This document shows, in pieces, positions 34,981-44,074 of a stretch of DNA of 49,568 nt. Both the position numbers and the translations under genes were made by a program. Location of the stretch: NCBI GenBank assembly GCA_026645575.1, contig JAPKMW010000092.1, positions 1 through 49,568 on the forward strand. Reading direction: 5' to 3'. The notes under the pieces are model-generated. The model was not told where the DNA came from. It ran no database searches and saw nothing but the letters and a program-made list of their open reading frames with translations. The stretch is from Caldilineaceae bacterium (GTDB lineage: Bacteria; Chloroflexota; Anaerolineae; Caldilineales; Caldilineaceae). Position 1 is the first letter of the stretch. Each line of letters begins with the position of its first letter.

Positions 34981-36069
34981 ATGACCGAATCCATTGGTAA
35001 GCTTACACACCCCCAACCACCTACCCGCGCCGCCAGTGGGACGCCGCTGTTAGAAGTGCGCAATCTAAAGACGCACTTCTTTCTACAGCAGGGCATGGTG
35101 CGCGCTGTCGATGGCGTTGATTTCACCGTCAAGCGTGGGCAGACGGTAGGTCTGGTGGGCGAGAGCGGGTGCGGAAAGTCGGTGATGGCGCGTTCGATTA
35201 TGCGGATTGTGCCGCCACCGGGACGCATTACCGAAGGGGAAATTCTTTTTCACCGCAGCCTGGAAAAAGATCGACATGGCGCGGCCAACTTAGGCGCCAC
35301 AATTGATATGGTCAAGCTGGATGCCAAAGGGCCGGAGGCGCGCAGCATCCGCGGGGCCGAAATTTCCATGGTCTTTCAGGAGCCGATGACCTCGCTCAGT
35401 CCGGTGCATACCATCGGCAATCAGATTATGGAAGCAATCCTGCTACACCAAGATGTGAGCAAAGAGGCAGCGCGGGAACAGGCGATTGATGTGTTGACCA
35501 AAGTCAATATGCCCCAACCAGCGCGCATTATCGAGCGCTATCCCCATCAACTGAGTGGCGGGATGCGCCAGCGCGCCATGATCGCCATGGCTCTCTCCTG
35601 TCGCCCGACCTTGTTGATTGCCGACGAGCCGACTACGGCGCTCGATGTCACGACCCAGGCGCAGATTCTGACCCTCATGCGCGATCTGCAAGAAGAACTG
35701 GGCATGGCGATCATCTTCATCACCCACGACTTGGGCGTGATTGCACAGATGGTGGATTTTGTGGTGGTGATGTACCTGGGCCGCGTCGTGGAGATGGCGG
35801 ATGTGGATACGATCTTCTACAACCCGCAACACCCCTATACCCAATCGCTGCTGCGTTCTATTCCCCGGTTGGGGCGCAAATCGGCGCAAGGAATCACCGG
35901 CAAGTTGACCGCCATTCGCGGCTCGGTGCCGGATCCCTATTCCATTCCAGAAGGCTGCCCCTTCCACCCGCGCTGTGGCAAAGCGATCAAAGGCGTTTGT
36001 GACCAGAAAGATCCGCCCTTCCTGCAAACCGAGCCGGGCCATCAAGTGCGCTGTGTGTTGTATGAATGA
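34981..36069 (+). CDS. oppD: Oligopeptide-type ABC transporter ATPase (OppD/DppD)
   Basis: 362 aa. Walker [11 protein letters not shown]-loop [12 protein letters not shown], signature LSGGMRQR, Walker [13 protein letters not shown], and the C-terminal CPFHPRC...C...C oligopeptide-transporter extension with four Cys. A 20-residue leader precedes the ABC domain. It would form the ATPase pair with OppF encoded 6.6 kb upstream. Start supported by AAGGA about 10 nt upstream. Confidence 0.93.
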   Translation: MTESIGKLTHPQPPTRAASGTPLLEVRNLKTHFFLQQGMVRAVDGVDFTVKRGQTVGLVGESGCGKSVMARSIMRIVPPPGRITEGEILFHRSLEKDRHGAANLGATIDMVKLDAKGPEARSIRGAEISMVFQEPMTSLSPVHTIGNQIMEAILLHQDVSKEAAREQAIDVLTKVNMPQPARIIERYPHQLSGGMRQRAMIAMALSCRPTLLIADEPTTALDVTTQAQILTLMRDLQEELGMAIIFITHDLGVIAQMVDFVVVMYLGRVVEMADVDTIFYNPQHPYTQSLLRSIPRLGRKSAQGITGKLTAIRGSVPDPYSIPEGCPFHPRCGKAIKGVCDQKDPPFLQTEPGHQVRCVLYE

Positions 36070-36074
36070 CCAGC

Positions 36075-36228
36075 GAACACTATAGCGGATTCAGGAAGGA
36101 ACGGATTTTTGTAGGGTAGAGGAGCTTTAATGTTACCAAAGCTCGAATAACAAAGGCGATACTTTGGTAAGGCCACACGCAATGCCCTTGCAACAAATCC
36201 GTTCCCTCCCGCATCCGCTGTAGTGTTT
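36075..36228. repeat. Palindromic element, copy 2 (154 bp)
   Basis: Arms 36075-36108 and 36195-36228 (34 nt each) are near-perfect inverted repeats with AGCGGATTCAGG and GGAACGGATTT. Begins 6 nt after the oppD stop. The interior has its own short stems (TTACCAAAG/CTTTGGTAA). Confidence 0.9.
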
Positions 36229-36278
36229 CAGAGAATCGCTCCCTTTTTGCCTTTCTACGAGTTGAAGGAGAACCAGCC

Positions 36279-38300
36279 ATGCAGCAAACAGCAAAAACAG
36301 GTGTTGTGTCGCGTCGGCAGTTTATGCAGTTATCGGCGCTGAGCGCGGCCGGGGTTGTCATGGCTGCGTGCGCCAGCCCCGGCGCACCGGCGCCCGAAGC
36401 GCCGGTTGCTGTGGAAGCCGCCGCCCCGGCAGCCGCCGCAGCCCCAGCCAGTCCGTCAGGCCAATATAACGAAGCACCCATGCTTGCCGAGTTGGTCGCC
36501 AAAGGCGAATTGCCACCAGTTGATCAGCGGTTGCCTACCAGCCCCACGCTAATCGAGGTTGTGGATCAGACGGGTACCTATGGCGGGGTGCTGCGGCGCG
36601 GCTTTAAGGGGGTTTCCGACCGCTGGGGGCCAACCAAGGTGCAGGATAGCAGCCTCATTCGCTATGATCTGAGCCTGGCCAAACACCCCGATCTCATTGA
36701 TTCCTGGGAAACCAATGAGGATGCCACGGAATGGACGTTGCATCTGCGCGAAGGGTTGAAATGGTCGGACGGCACGGCCTTTGACAGCAGCGCCTTCACC
36801 TGGTGGGCCGAGAATGTGCTGCATAACGCGACGTTGACCTTGGCGCCGCCGGTCAACTTTTCCACCGGCAATCCACGGGTTAGCATGAGCGTGGAAGCAC
36901 CTGATGCCTACACGGTGGTCTTCAAATTTGCCAACCCCAAACCGCTCTTTATTGACTTCATGTCGCGCGACCAGCCCTTTGCTCCTGGTCATTACATGGA
37001 ACAATTCCACATGGATCTAACGGCGGACAAGGCGGGATTGGAAGCGAAGATCAAAGAAGCTGGTTTTGAAAGCTGGGATCAATATTACCGCGATAATCGG
37101 AATACCTGGTATCTCAATCCCGATCGACCAACGGTGGGGCCGTGGCGAGCCGTTAATGCCCTCTCCGAGCCGCTTTTCTTTATGGAGCGCAACCCCTATT
37201 TCCACCAGGTTGATGCCGCGGGCAATCAATTGCCCTATATTGACAAAGTGAATCACCGGCTCTTTGATGTCACCGATGTCTTGAATCTGTGGATTACCAG
37301 CGGTGAAATTGACTTTCAAGCGCGCCATGTCGATATTGCCAACTTCACCCTCTTCAAAGAAGGGGAAGACGCGGGCAACTATCAAATTGCGGTGGGACCA
37401 ACCAGCAACGGGCAGACGCTTTCGATCAACCATGCCGGGCCAAATGAGCGGCTCTCGAAATTCTTCCAAAACCGTGATGTGCGGATTGCGCTCAACTTGG
37501 CGATTGACCGCGAGGCCATCAATGAGCTGGTTTACGATGGCTTGGGCACGCCGCGTCAGGCCAGCCCCACTGCCCAATCACCCCAGTATCACGAAGGGGC
37601 AAGCACAGCCTATGCCACCTATGATCTGGCACGGGCCAATGAAATTCTCGACGGCTTGGGGTACACCGAGAAAGACGGCGACGGCTTCCGGCTCTGGAAT
37701 GATGGCAGCGGCGAGGTGATCAGCTTTATCTTTGAAGGCATTGACGAAACCGGCACCCCCGGCTCCGATACGGCCCAGTTGGTGATGCAGCAGTTGGCGG
37801 CGGTAGGCATCAGAGCGACCTACAAGGCGGTGGAGCGTTCTCTTTATGAGGAACATTTTACAGCAAATGTCCAAGATGCCACCTGGTGGGGCGCCGGTCA
37901 TGAGATTCTGCCCTTCCTTTCCCACTCCAACTACTACATTGGCGAATTGCTCGATCGCCCGTGGGCCGGCGCTTGGGGCCGCTGGTTCCGTGACAACAAT
38001 GATCCGAATGGCGCGCCGCCGCCCGATGGTCACTTCCTCTGGAAGCAATGGGATCTGTGGAGCCAGGCGTTGGTGGAGCCGGATGAAGCCAAACGCAATG
38101 AACTCTTCAAACAGATTCTGGACATCTGGGCCGAAGAGGTGCCGGTGGTGGGGATTGTGGGCGAACTGCCCGGCCCCATTGTTATGAGCCGCGAGCTGCG
38201 TAATGTGGCAGAGGGGTATCCCATTCAGGATGCGACCCGCGACGAATCGCTGGTGAACCCGGCGCAACTTTTCTGGGAAAACCCGGAAGCGCATAGTTAA
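36279..38300 (+). CDS. Family 5 ABC substrate-binding lipoprotein (second)
   Basis: 673 aa, clear paralogue of the binding protein at 30298 with the same layout: Tat motif SRRQFMQ (11-17), lipobox MAAC (Cys31), Ala/Pro tether, family 5 body (LHLREGLKWSDGTAF). Divergence is largest in the C-terminal half, consistent with different ligand specificity on a shared permease. AAGGAG Shine-Dalgarno upstream. It is flanked on both sides by copies of the palindromic element. Confidence 0.92.
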   Translation: MQQTAKTGVVSRRQFMQLSALSAAGVVMAACASPGAPAPEAPVAVEAAAPAAAAAPASPSGQYNEAPMLAELVAKGELPPVDQRLPTSPTLIEVVDQTGTYGGVLRRGFKGVSDRWGPTKVQDSSLIRYDLSLAKHPDLIDSWETNEDATEWTLHLREGLKWSDGTAFDSSAFTWWAENVLHNATLTLAPPVNFSTGNPRVSMSVEAPDAYTVVFKFANPKPLFIDFMSRDQPFAPGHYMEQFHMDLTADKAGLEAKIKEAGFESWDQYYRDNRNTWYLNPDRPTVGPWRAVNALSEPLFFMERNPYFHQVDAAGNQLPYIDKVNHRLFDVTDVLNLWITSGEIDFQARHVDIANFTLFKEGEDAGNYQIAVGPTSNGQTLSINHAGPNERLSKFFQNRDVRIALNLAIDREAINELVYDGLGTPRQASPTAQSPQYHEGASTAYATYDLARANEILDGLGYTEKDGDGFRLWNDGSGEVISFIFEGIDETGTPGSDTAQLVMQQLAAVGIRATYKAVERSLYEEHFTANVQDATWWGAGHEILPFLSHSNYYIGELLDRPWAGAWGRWFRDNNDPNGAPPPDGHFLWKQWDLWSQALVEPDEAKRNELFKQILDIWAEEVPVVGIVGELPGPIVMSRELRNVAEGYPIQDATRDESLVNPAQLFWENPEAHS

Positions 38301-38303
38301 AAC

Positions 38304-38433
38304 AGACACTACAGCGGATTCAGGTGGCAACGGATTAGGCGCTGATAATGATGACGATGCCTTACAATGCTTAACAGCATTCAGGGTTGCCTACCGCATA
38401 AAATCCGTTCCTACCTAAATCGTTGTAGTGTCT
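38304..38433. repeat. Palindromic element, copy 3 (130 bp)
   Basis: Arms 38304-38336 and 38401-38433 (33 nt) are inverted repeats: AGACACTACARCGRTTYAGG outside and GGMAACGGATT inside. Starts 4 nt after the binding-protein stop. The interior contains AATGCT/AGCATT around a TAAC loop. Confidence 0.9.
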
Positions 38434-38463
38434 ACCCGCATACTAGAACTTGGAGCTATTGTT

Positions 38464-39321
38464 ATGACCACGACTCTGCCCGCAGTCACCGTGACTGAGG
38501 AACAACTTTGTCAATTTCGCCAGGATGGCTATGTGTTGATTGAAAATGCCCTCGATCCCTTTGGGTTGAAGCGGGTGCAGGCGGCGTTTGAAAACGTTCA
38601 ACAGCAAACGGAACCGGCGTGGCGCGCCATGTTGCAGAGCGGCGTCTATAAAGGTGGCTATGGCAATGGCCCCGACGCCCACACCATGAGCAATGCCTAT
38701 GAATATGATTCGCTCTTTCTTGACATTGCCGACAACCCGATCACCACGCCGCTCTTAGAAGCAGTGATTGGCCCCAATATGCAGGCAATGGAGATCGTAG
38801 CGCACTGTCACCATGCCCACACCAATGCCCACACCGGCTGGCATCGCGATTGGCCCCCTTATCGTCATCCACAGTATAGTCTCAAGGTTAAAGCCTTTTA
38901 CTTTTTGGATGACCAAACCGAAGATATGGGTTGCTTTACCGTTGTCCCCGGCAGCCACCACTGGGATGACGACCCGCCGCGTGACAAATATACCGGCGAT
39001 GAACTGGAAGCCATGCCAGGGATGAAGAAGATGGTCGGCCCCGCCGGCAGCGTCCTCATCTGGGATGTGACCCTGTGGCATACGGGTACGGCCAACACGA
39101 GTGATCGTGACCGCCGCTTGTTGATCTACGGCTACATGCCCTTCTGGGTAAAAAAGTGGGAGAGCCAAACGCCGCCACCACTGATCACCGATTGGGCCGA
39201 TACCCCGCGCCGGCGCCAGTTGATGGGCATTCATGCCGTTCACGGTCGCGCCTCCTGGGATCGCAAAGATGTGGCCTATCTGCCGGAACATGCCGAATTG
39301 GTCAAAACGAAAAAGTTTTAA
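38464..39321 (+). CDS. PhyH-family Fe(II)/2-oxoglutarate dioxygenase
   Basis: 285 aa. His127-x-Asp129 (GWHRDW) and His206 (LWHTG) form the iron site, with Arg218 for 2-oxoglutarate. VPGSHHWDDDPP is a typical PhyH motif. It is distant from the PhyH protein at 20992. ATG 38464 with GGAG 10 nt upstream is chosen; a longer frame would begin inside the palindromic element. It follows the Opp operon, again pairing an importer with a dioxygenase. Confidence 0.88.
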   Translation: MTTTLPAVTVTEEQLCQFRQDGYVLIENALDPFGLKRVQAAFENVQQQTEPAWRAMLQSGVYKGGYGNGPDAHTMSNAYEYDSLFLDIADNPITTPLLEAVIGPNMQAMEIVAHCHHAHTNAHTGWHRDWPPYRHPQYSLKVKAFYFLDDQTEDMGCFTVVPGSHHWDDDPPRDKYTGDELEAMPGMKKMVGPAGSVLIWDVTLWHTGTANTSDRDRRLLIYGYMPFWVKKWESQTPPPLITDWADTPRRRQLMGIHAVHGRASWDRKDVAYLPEHAELVKTKKF

Positions 39322-39328
39322 TGCCAGA

Positions 39329-39385
39329 CCCAGAGAGACTCCTCGTAGGCATGACATGTCATGCTCTACGAGGAGTCTCTCTGGG
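39329..39385. repeat. Near-perfect 28-bp hairpin
   Basis: Arms CCCAGAGAGACTCCTCGTAG (39329-39348) and CTACGAGGAGTCTCTCTGGG (39366-39385) are exact inverted repeats, and the centre GCATGACA/TGTCATGC (39349-39364) continues the stem with one bulged T. It starts 7 nt after the PhyH stop; TTTAT follows. Could act as a terminator or mRNA stabiliser. Confidence 0.85.
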
Positions 39386-39408
39386 TTTATACAAGTTAGT
39401 TGAGCCGC

Positions 39409-42054
39409 ATGAATCAAACAACGTCAACACCGATCAACACCTTATCCTACCCACTACACGAACAGGGATACATTCAAAACTGGTTGGTCGCTGGCCCGCA
39501 AGCAGTGCCAGTTGCCGATCTTAGTCGTTTTGACCAAGACCAGCTTCAAGCCCAAATCGCAGCAGCTTATCATCAACCCAATGACCCAATGGCGCACAGC
39601 GCCGGCGCAGCGATCAGCCAATCCGCCGCCGAGTTAACCAAACTGCTGCTAAATGATGGTCATGGCAAAGCGCAATTGACCTGGCGCGCCAGGCGCTGTG
39701 GTGAAGATCATTTGCTAGACTACAGTAGTTATTATGCGACCTGCCATTATCTGCGTGCCTGGGCCTACAGTGAGTTGATCGCACCCACGGCAACCACAGT
39801 CACCTTCACCCTAAGCAGCAATGGCCCCGTCGGGCTTTGGCTCAATGGGGCGTTGGTTCACAGCCATCATGACTTTCCGCAACAAGACAACCCTTCTCGC
39901 ACATTCACGGCCACGTTACAACCAGGGCGCAACACCGTGCTGGTAAGTTTCACCAATGTCGCCATCCGCAATTGCGCCTATACATTGGCGTTACAGGTAA
40001 CGGGCATTGACCCGGCGGCGCTCACTGTTGAACTACCCACAACGCTCCCGGTGCAACGGCGGCAGGCATTGGAACAGATTTTTGCTGCGGCCTATCTCGA
40101 CAAAACCGTCTATAGCCGCGAGGATGAACTGATCGTTCGTTGGCCGGCGGATTTCAAGTTGGGTGCGGAAATTAACCTGCGTTTGCAAACACCCACAGGG
40201 CGCATCTATACCGAGAGCCACCCTAGTGTCAAGGGAGGCAGCGTTGTCAATCTGGGCAAGATCTACCAACGGCCTGATGGTCTCTATTGGTTGACGATTA
40301 TGCCGGCGCCGACGGAATATCATGAGCATGGCTTGCGTATCCAACGCCACATTCCGCTGATCATCGCCAATGGCAAAGTGGCCGAGACAACTTATGGTAC
40401 GTACACCGAGCGACGGGTAGAAGCGCTTTTAGATGCCACGGGACGCACTGGCAGCCTCTACAGCGAAATTGCCAAGATGGCGTTGGGCCGCTGGCAACAG
40501 GTAAAACCAGAGTGGATCAGCGCTGCACTAACGCCAATCAACCAGCGCGCCGACGGCAGCGTTTGCGATCTCGTGGGGTTGCTGGGCGCCCTCCAGCGGT
40601 ATGGCGATGAGCCGGATTTTCCCGCAACGATAAAGGAGCCGCTCCAGCAATGCGCGCTCACCTTCCGCTATTGGTGGGATGAATCCGGCCCAGAGGGCAC
40701 CCCCGACACCAGTGATTACTGGTCTGAACCCAACCAAATCCTCTACCATACATGCCAGGTTTTGGCCGGTCAACTGTTGCCAGATCAACATTTTACCAAT
40801 ACGAACCAACGGGGGGAATGGCACCAGACGCAGGGCGAAAGACGCGCCTTTGACTGGTTGCGCAAACGGGCGCAAGGCGGCTTTCAGGCTTGGGATTCCC
40901 CTGCGGCCTTTGCGCAGATGGTCGTGGCCTTGAGCCATCTCGCTGACCTGGCGGCGAATCGCGAACTGGCCGAACTGGCGACAGTTCTCCTCGACAAACT
41001 CTTCTTCACCCTAGCACTCAATTCCTGGCGTGGTCACTTTGGGTCAACACAAGGGTGCGCCGATGCAGCCGCCATCCACAGCGGTCGCCTTGACGCCACC
41101 GGTGGTATCAGTCGGTTGCTCTGGGGCGTGGGCGCCTTTCATGAACCGCTTGCTGGCACGGTCAGTTTGGCCGTAACGGCAAGCTATGAATTGCCGCCCC
41201 CTATCTACGAAATCGGCGTTACACCGGTAGAGGAGATGTGGAGTCAGGAACGCCATGCCGGGGTGTTAGAAGCGTGGTGTGATGGCGAAGAAGGCGCGTG
41301 GGAGGTCAACAAAGTAACTTACAAAACGCCGGACTATATGCTCTGTTCGGCCCAGGATTATCAACCGGGGCAGGCTAGCGCACAGCAACATCTCTGGCAA
41401 GCTACGCTAGGGCCGGATGCGATTGTCTTTGTCAACCATCCGGCTTGTGTAAGCCAGTCGCTGGCGCAGCAACCCAACTTTTGGCGGGGCAATGGTAGCC
41501 GGCCCCGTATAGCGCAGTGGAAAGATGTTCTGGTTGCGCTCTATCACTTGCCGCCCACTGCTCGACTGGGCTTTACCCATGCCTATTTTCCAACGGCCAG
41601 TTTCGACGAATACCTGCTGCGGGACGGCTGGGCTTTTGCCCGCAAGGGTAGCGGCTACCTGGCCTTGACAGCAACCGCCGGCCTTACGCTCACAACCACC
41701 GGCGATCACGCCAATCGCGAGTTGCGTTCCGTGGGACAGCAAAACGGCTGGTTCTGTCACTTGGGGCGGGCGGCACTGGATGGCAGCTTTGCCGAATTTC
41801 AAGCGAAAATCCTGGCGCTTGACATCACGATAGCGCCGTTAGCCATCCATGCCACAACCTTACGAGGGGAAAGCCTCGACTTTGGCTGGACAGGCCCGCT
41901 TTTGATCAATGAGATCGAGCAACCGCTCGGCAACTTCCGCCACTATGATAGCCCCTTTGCCGTCTGTGAGCTGGGCGCAGAGACAATGCAGATTCGCGCC
42001 TGGCAAGGGGCCATGCAGTTGGATTTCCGACAGCAGGCGCCGGATGGTGGATAG
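39409..42054 (+). CDS. Large protein, possibly carbohydrate-active
   Basis: 881 aa, not confidently assigned. An N-terminal beta-sandwich-like region includes VGLWLNGALVHSHHDFP (about residues 145-160) and TLQPGRNTVLVSFTNVA, as in sugar-binding or rhamnosidase-type ancillary domains. The middle (about 340-600) is helical and Trp/His-rich (FRYWWDES, DYWSEPNQILYHTCQVLAGQ), as in alpha/alpha-toroid hydrolases or lyases. The C-terminus is beta-rich. No signal peptide, so probably cytoplasmic. Start taken at ATG 39409; a TTG 9 nt earlier is possible and no Shine-Dalgarno is visible. The context suggests it processes an imported glycan-like compound (inference). Confidence 0.6.
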   Translation: MNQTTSTPINTLSYPLHEQGYIQNWLVAGPQAVPVADLSRFDQDQLQAQIAAAYHQPNDPMAHSAGAAISQSAAELTKLLLNDGHGKAQLTWRARRCGEDHLLDYSSYYATCHYLRAWAYSELIAPTATTVTFTLSSNGPVGLWLNGALVHSHHDFPQQDNPSRTFTATLQPGRNTVLVSFTNVAIRNCAYTLALQVTGIDPAALTVELPTTLPVQRRQALEQIFAAAYLDKTVYSREDELIVRWPADFKLGAEINLRLQTPTGRIYTESHPSVKGGSVVNLGKIYQRPDGLYWLTIMPAPTEYHEHGLRIQRHIPLIIANGKVAETTYGTYTERRVEALLDATGRTGSLYSEIAKMALGRWQQVKPEWISAALTPINQRADGSVCDLVGLLGALQRYGDEPDFPATIKEPLQQCALTFRYWWDESGPEGTPDTSDYWSEPNQILYHTCQVLAGQLLPDQHFTNTNQRGEWHQTQGERRAFDWLRKRAQGGFQAWDSPAAFAQMVVALSHLADLAANRELAELATVLLDKLFFTLALNSWRGHFGSTQGCADAAAIHSGRLDATGGISRLLWGVGAFHEPLAGTVSLAVTASYELPPPIYEIGVTPVEEMWSQERHAGVLEAWCDGEEGAWEVNKVTYKTPDYMLCSAQDYQPGQASAQQHLWQATLGPDAIVFVNHPACVSQSLAQQPNFWRGNGSRPRIAQWKDVLVALYHLPPTARLGFTHAYFPTASFDEYLLRDGWAFARKGSGYLALTATAGLTLTTTGDHANRELRSVGQQNGWFCHLGRAALDGSFAEFQAKILALDITIAPLAIHATTLRGESLDFGWTGPLLINEIEQPLGNFRHYDSPFAVCELGAETMQIRAWQGAMQLDFRQQAPDGG

Positions 42055-42282
42055 GGGTAGTGGATAGGGCTAGTGGATCGTGAATCGTCTTGTACCATCC
42101 ACTATAACCTTATATTCGGCAATTCACGAATCTATGCTATTATAATGATGACAAATTCGCTTTACGTAGGTAAAATCTAGATTACACGATTTACGCTACA
42201 CTATTTCGCAAGTAACCGGCAACTGACAGCCGCCGGCATCGTTACGTCAACTGTAAACGGGTAGACTTTAAGTAGGTAGGCT

Positions 42283-43035
42283 ATGGCACAAATGGAAAAT
42301 GTTTATCTTGAACCTGGGCAGGAGGAGTGGTCACCGTCGCTGATGAATAAGGCAATGGCTTGGAGCGCCCATCTTTTGACGGCGACAGGGGCAGTGTGGG
42401 GTCTCTTTTCGATCCTGGCAATTTCCAACCACGAATGGCTGCTGGCCTTTGTGTGGATGGCTGTTGCTGTTTTGGTTGATTCCTTTGATGGCCTGTGGGC
42501 GCGACGGGTGCGGGTGAAAAGCGTCTTGCCCAATTTCGATGGCGCCCTGCTCGACAACATCATCGATTTCCTCAACTATGTCGTGGTGCCGGCCTACTTT
42601 CTCTATGAATCGGAAATGCTGCCCAGCCAATATGCGTTGACAGGGGCGGCCTTGATTTTGTTGGCATCCGCCTACCAATTCTGCCAAAATGATGCCAAAA
42701 CCGACGACCACTATTTCAAGGGCTTCCCCTCCTACTGGAATATCATGGTCTACTATATGTTTATTCTCAGTTGGAGCGGCTGGGTCAACCTGGCGGTGAC
42801 GGTGCTGTTGAGCGCCCTAGTCTTTGTGCCGATCAAGTACGTCTACCCAACACGCACGGCCATCTACCAACGCTTGACCATGACGCTGGCTTGTATCTGG
42901 GGCGTTGTTAATGTCATTATCCTTGCCCGCTACCCGCTCTATGATCGCTGGTTGATTTGGGCGTCGTTGCTCTTTGTCGTCTACTACTGCTGGTTGAGTC
43001 TTTACAGCATGATGTATACACGCAAAACAGCGTAG
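42283..43035 (+). CDS. CDP-alcohol phosphatidyltransferase, phosphatidylcholine synthase-like
   Basis: 250 aa, about eight helices. The catalytic motif is D66xxDG70xxAR74 ... G87xxxD91xxxD95, with the long spacing between AR and G (12 residues, KSVLPNFD-type) that is characteristic of bacterial phosphatidylcholine synthase (Pcs). Pcs condenses CDP-diacylglycerol with choline. AGGTAGG ribosome site 3-4 nt upstream. A TATAAT lies at 42140-42145 but no good -35 accompanies it. The stand-alone gene ends at a hairpin shared with the convergent hydrolase gene. Confidence 0.85.
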   Translation: MAQMENVYLEPGQEEWSPSLMNKAMAWSAHLLTATGAVWGLFSILAISNHEWLLAFVWMAVAVLVDSFDGLWARRVRVKSVLPNFDGALLDNIIDFLNYVVVPAYFLYESEMLPSQYALTGAALILLASAYQFCQNDAKTDDHYFKGFPSYWNIMVYYMFILSWSGWVNLAVTVLLSALVFVPIKYVYPTRTAIYQRLTMTLACIWGVVNVIILARYPLYDRWLIWASLLFVVYYCWLSLYSMMYTRKTA

Positions 43036-43043
43036 GTTACTTC

Positions 43044-43094
43044 GTAGTAAAGACTTTAGTCTTTTCCTGGTTCCACGACTAAAGTCTTTACTAC
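43044..43094. terminator. Bidirectional hairpin between convergent genes
   Basis: GTAGTAAAGACTTTAGTC (43044-43061), 15-nt loop, GACTAAAGTCTTTACTAC (43077-43094): a perfect 18-bp stem filling the gap between two convergent genes and touching the stop codon of the minus-strand one. Each arm is itself semi-palindromic (TAAAGACTTTA). Confidence 0.75.
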
Positions 43095-44057
43095 CTATCG
43101 ATAGTAGCGGTAGGTTCCTGCTTCTTCCTCACGCCCCAGTTCCCCACCTAAGACGAGATATTCTAAATGGGCCAGTGTCTCCGCGACGGCAAAGCGCACT
43201 TCGTGGTCGCTAAACTTGGCAAAATTAAAGACTCGTTGCGCCACCGTCAAAGCAGACGCGCCATTAGCCGCGTCCAGCATCTTTGCCAACCGCTGCTGGT
43301 GATGGCTTTGTAACTCGTCCAAGCGCGCCTGCCATTCGGTAATTGGGCGACCATGACCAGGCCAAGCCACCTGTACCGGCAACTTGGCTAAGGTCGCCAG
43401 CGAAGCGAGATAGCGCGCCAGCGGATCTCCCTCCGTGGTCGGCCAGAGACCAATGTTGGGCGTAATCTTCATCAGCACCTGATCGCCGGAGAGCAGCAGT
43501 TGTTCCGCGGCGTCATAAAAAATAAGCTGCCCATCAGCATGACCAGGAGCCTGAAGAATTTGCCAGTTGCGCCCAGCCATTGTGATCGTTGTCGCGGGGA
43601 GTAGGTGTTCGACTACAACTGGATGGGGCATCGTCCGTTGACGCAAGCGGTCGGTTGTTGTGGTGACGGTTTCCAACACAGCCCCCGTAACGCCGGCCCG
43701 TTGCCAAAAGCCACTCGACAACTCCTCGCGCCAGCCATTCTCTACCCAAACTGTCTGCGCCAGTTCAGCCTCGCGTGGCGACATGTAGACCGGCGCGCCG
43801 GTGCGCGCCTGCCAATAGCCCGCCGAGCCAAAGTGATCGGGGTGCATGTGGGTCAAAATGATGCGGTGCAGTTGTTTCTCATCGATCTGTAATTCGGCAA
43901 AGGCCGCCTGCCACGCCTGTTGACTCTCCGGCCAGTTCAGGCCAGTGTCTAACATCGTCCAGCCATCCGAATCGCGCAGAAGATAACAATTGACATGGTT
44001 CAGGGCAAAAGGCAGGGGCAAACGAATTTGATAGATGTTTTCGGCAATTGGTTGCAT
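43095..44057 (-). CDS. Metallo-beta-lactamase-fold hydrolase
   Basis: 320 aa. The metal-binding motif is H70-M-H72-P-D74-H75, with later His in APGHADGQL and WPGHGRPI, the glyoxalase II/ribonuclease-like MBL set. The C-terminal 90 aa look like a winged-helix domain, as in LACTB2-like hydrolases. I begin at the ATG 44057: the longer frame starts with PEPVEG, the translation of an intergenic repeat, and is not protein. Downstream of the F420-type enzyme on the same strand. Confidence 0.88.
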   Translation of the reverse strand: MQPIAENIYQIRLPLPFALNHVNCYLLRDSDGWTMLDTGLNWPESQQAWQAAFAELQIDEKQLHRIILTHMHPDHFGSAGYWQARTGAPVYMSPREAELAQTVWVENGWREELSSGFWQRAGVTGAVLETVTTTTDRLRQRTMPHPVVVEHLLPATTITMAGRNWQILQAPGHADGQLIFYDAAEQLLLSGDQVLMKITPNIGLWPTTEGDPLARYLASLATLAKLPVQVAWPGHGRPITEWQARLDELQSHHQQRLAKMLDAANGASALTVAQRVFNFAKFSDHEVRFAVAETLAHLEYLVLGGELGREEEAGTYRYYR

Positions 44058-44074
44058 GGGTGTGATTCGTGTTG

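Noticed and set aside
36075..36228. Palindromic element as a riboswitch
   Set aside because: It lies after a stop codon with no conserved ligand core; the three interiors are unrelated.
38428..38463. Longer start of the second PhyH protein
   Set aside because: It begins within the right arm of a palindromic element and lacks a ribosome site.
42140..42145. TATAAT as promoter of the phosphatidylcholine-synthase-like gene
   Set aside because: No acceptable -35 at 16-19 nt and it lies about 140 nt upstream; kept only as a remark.
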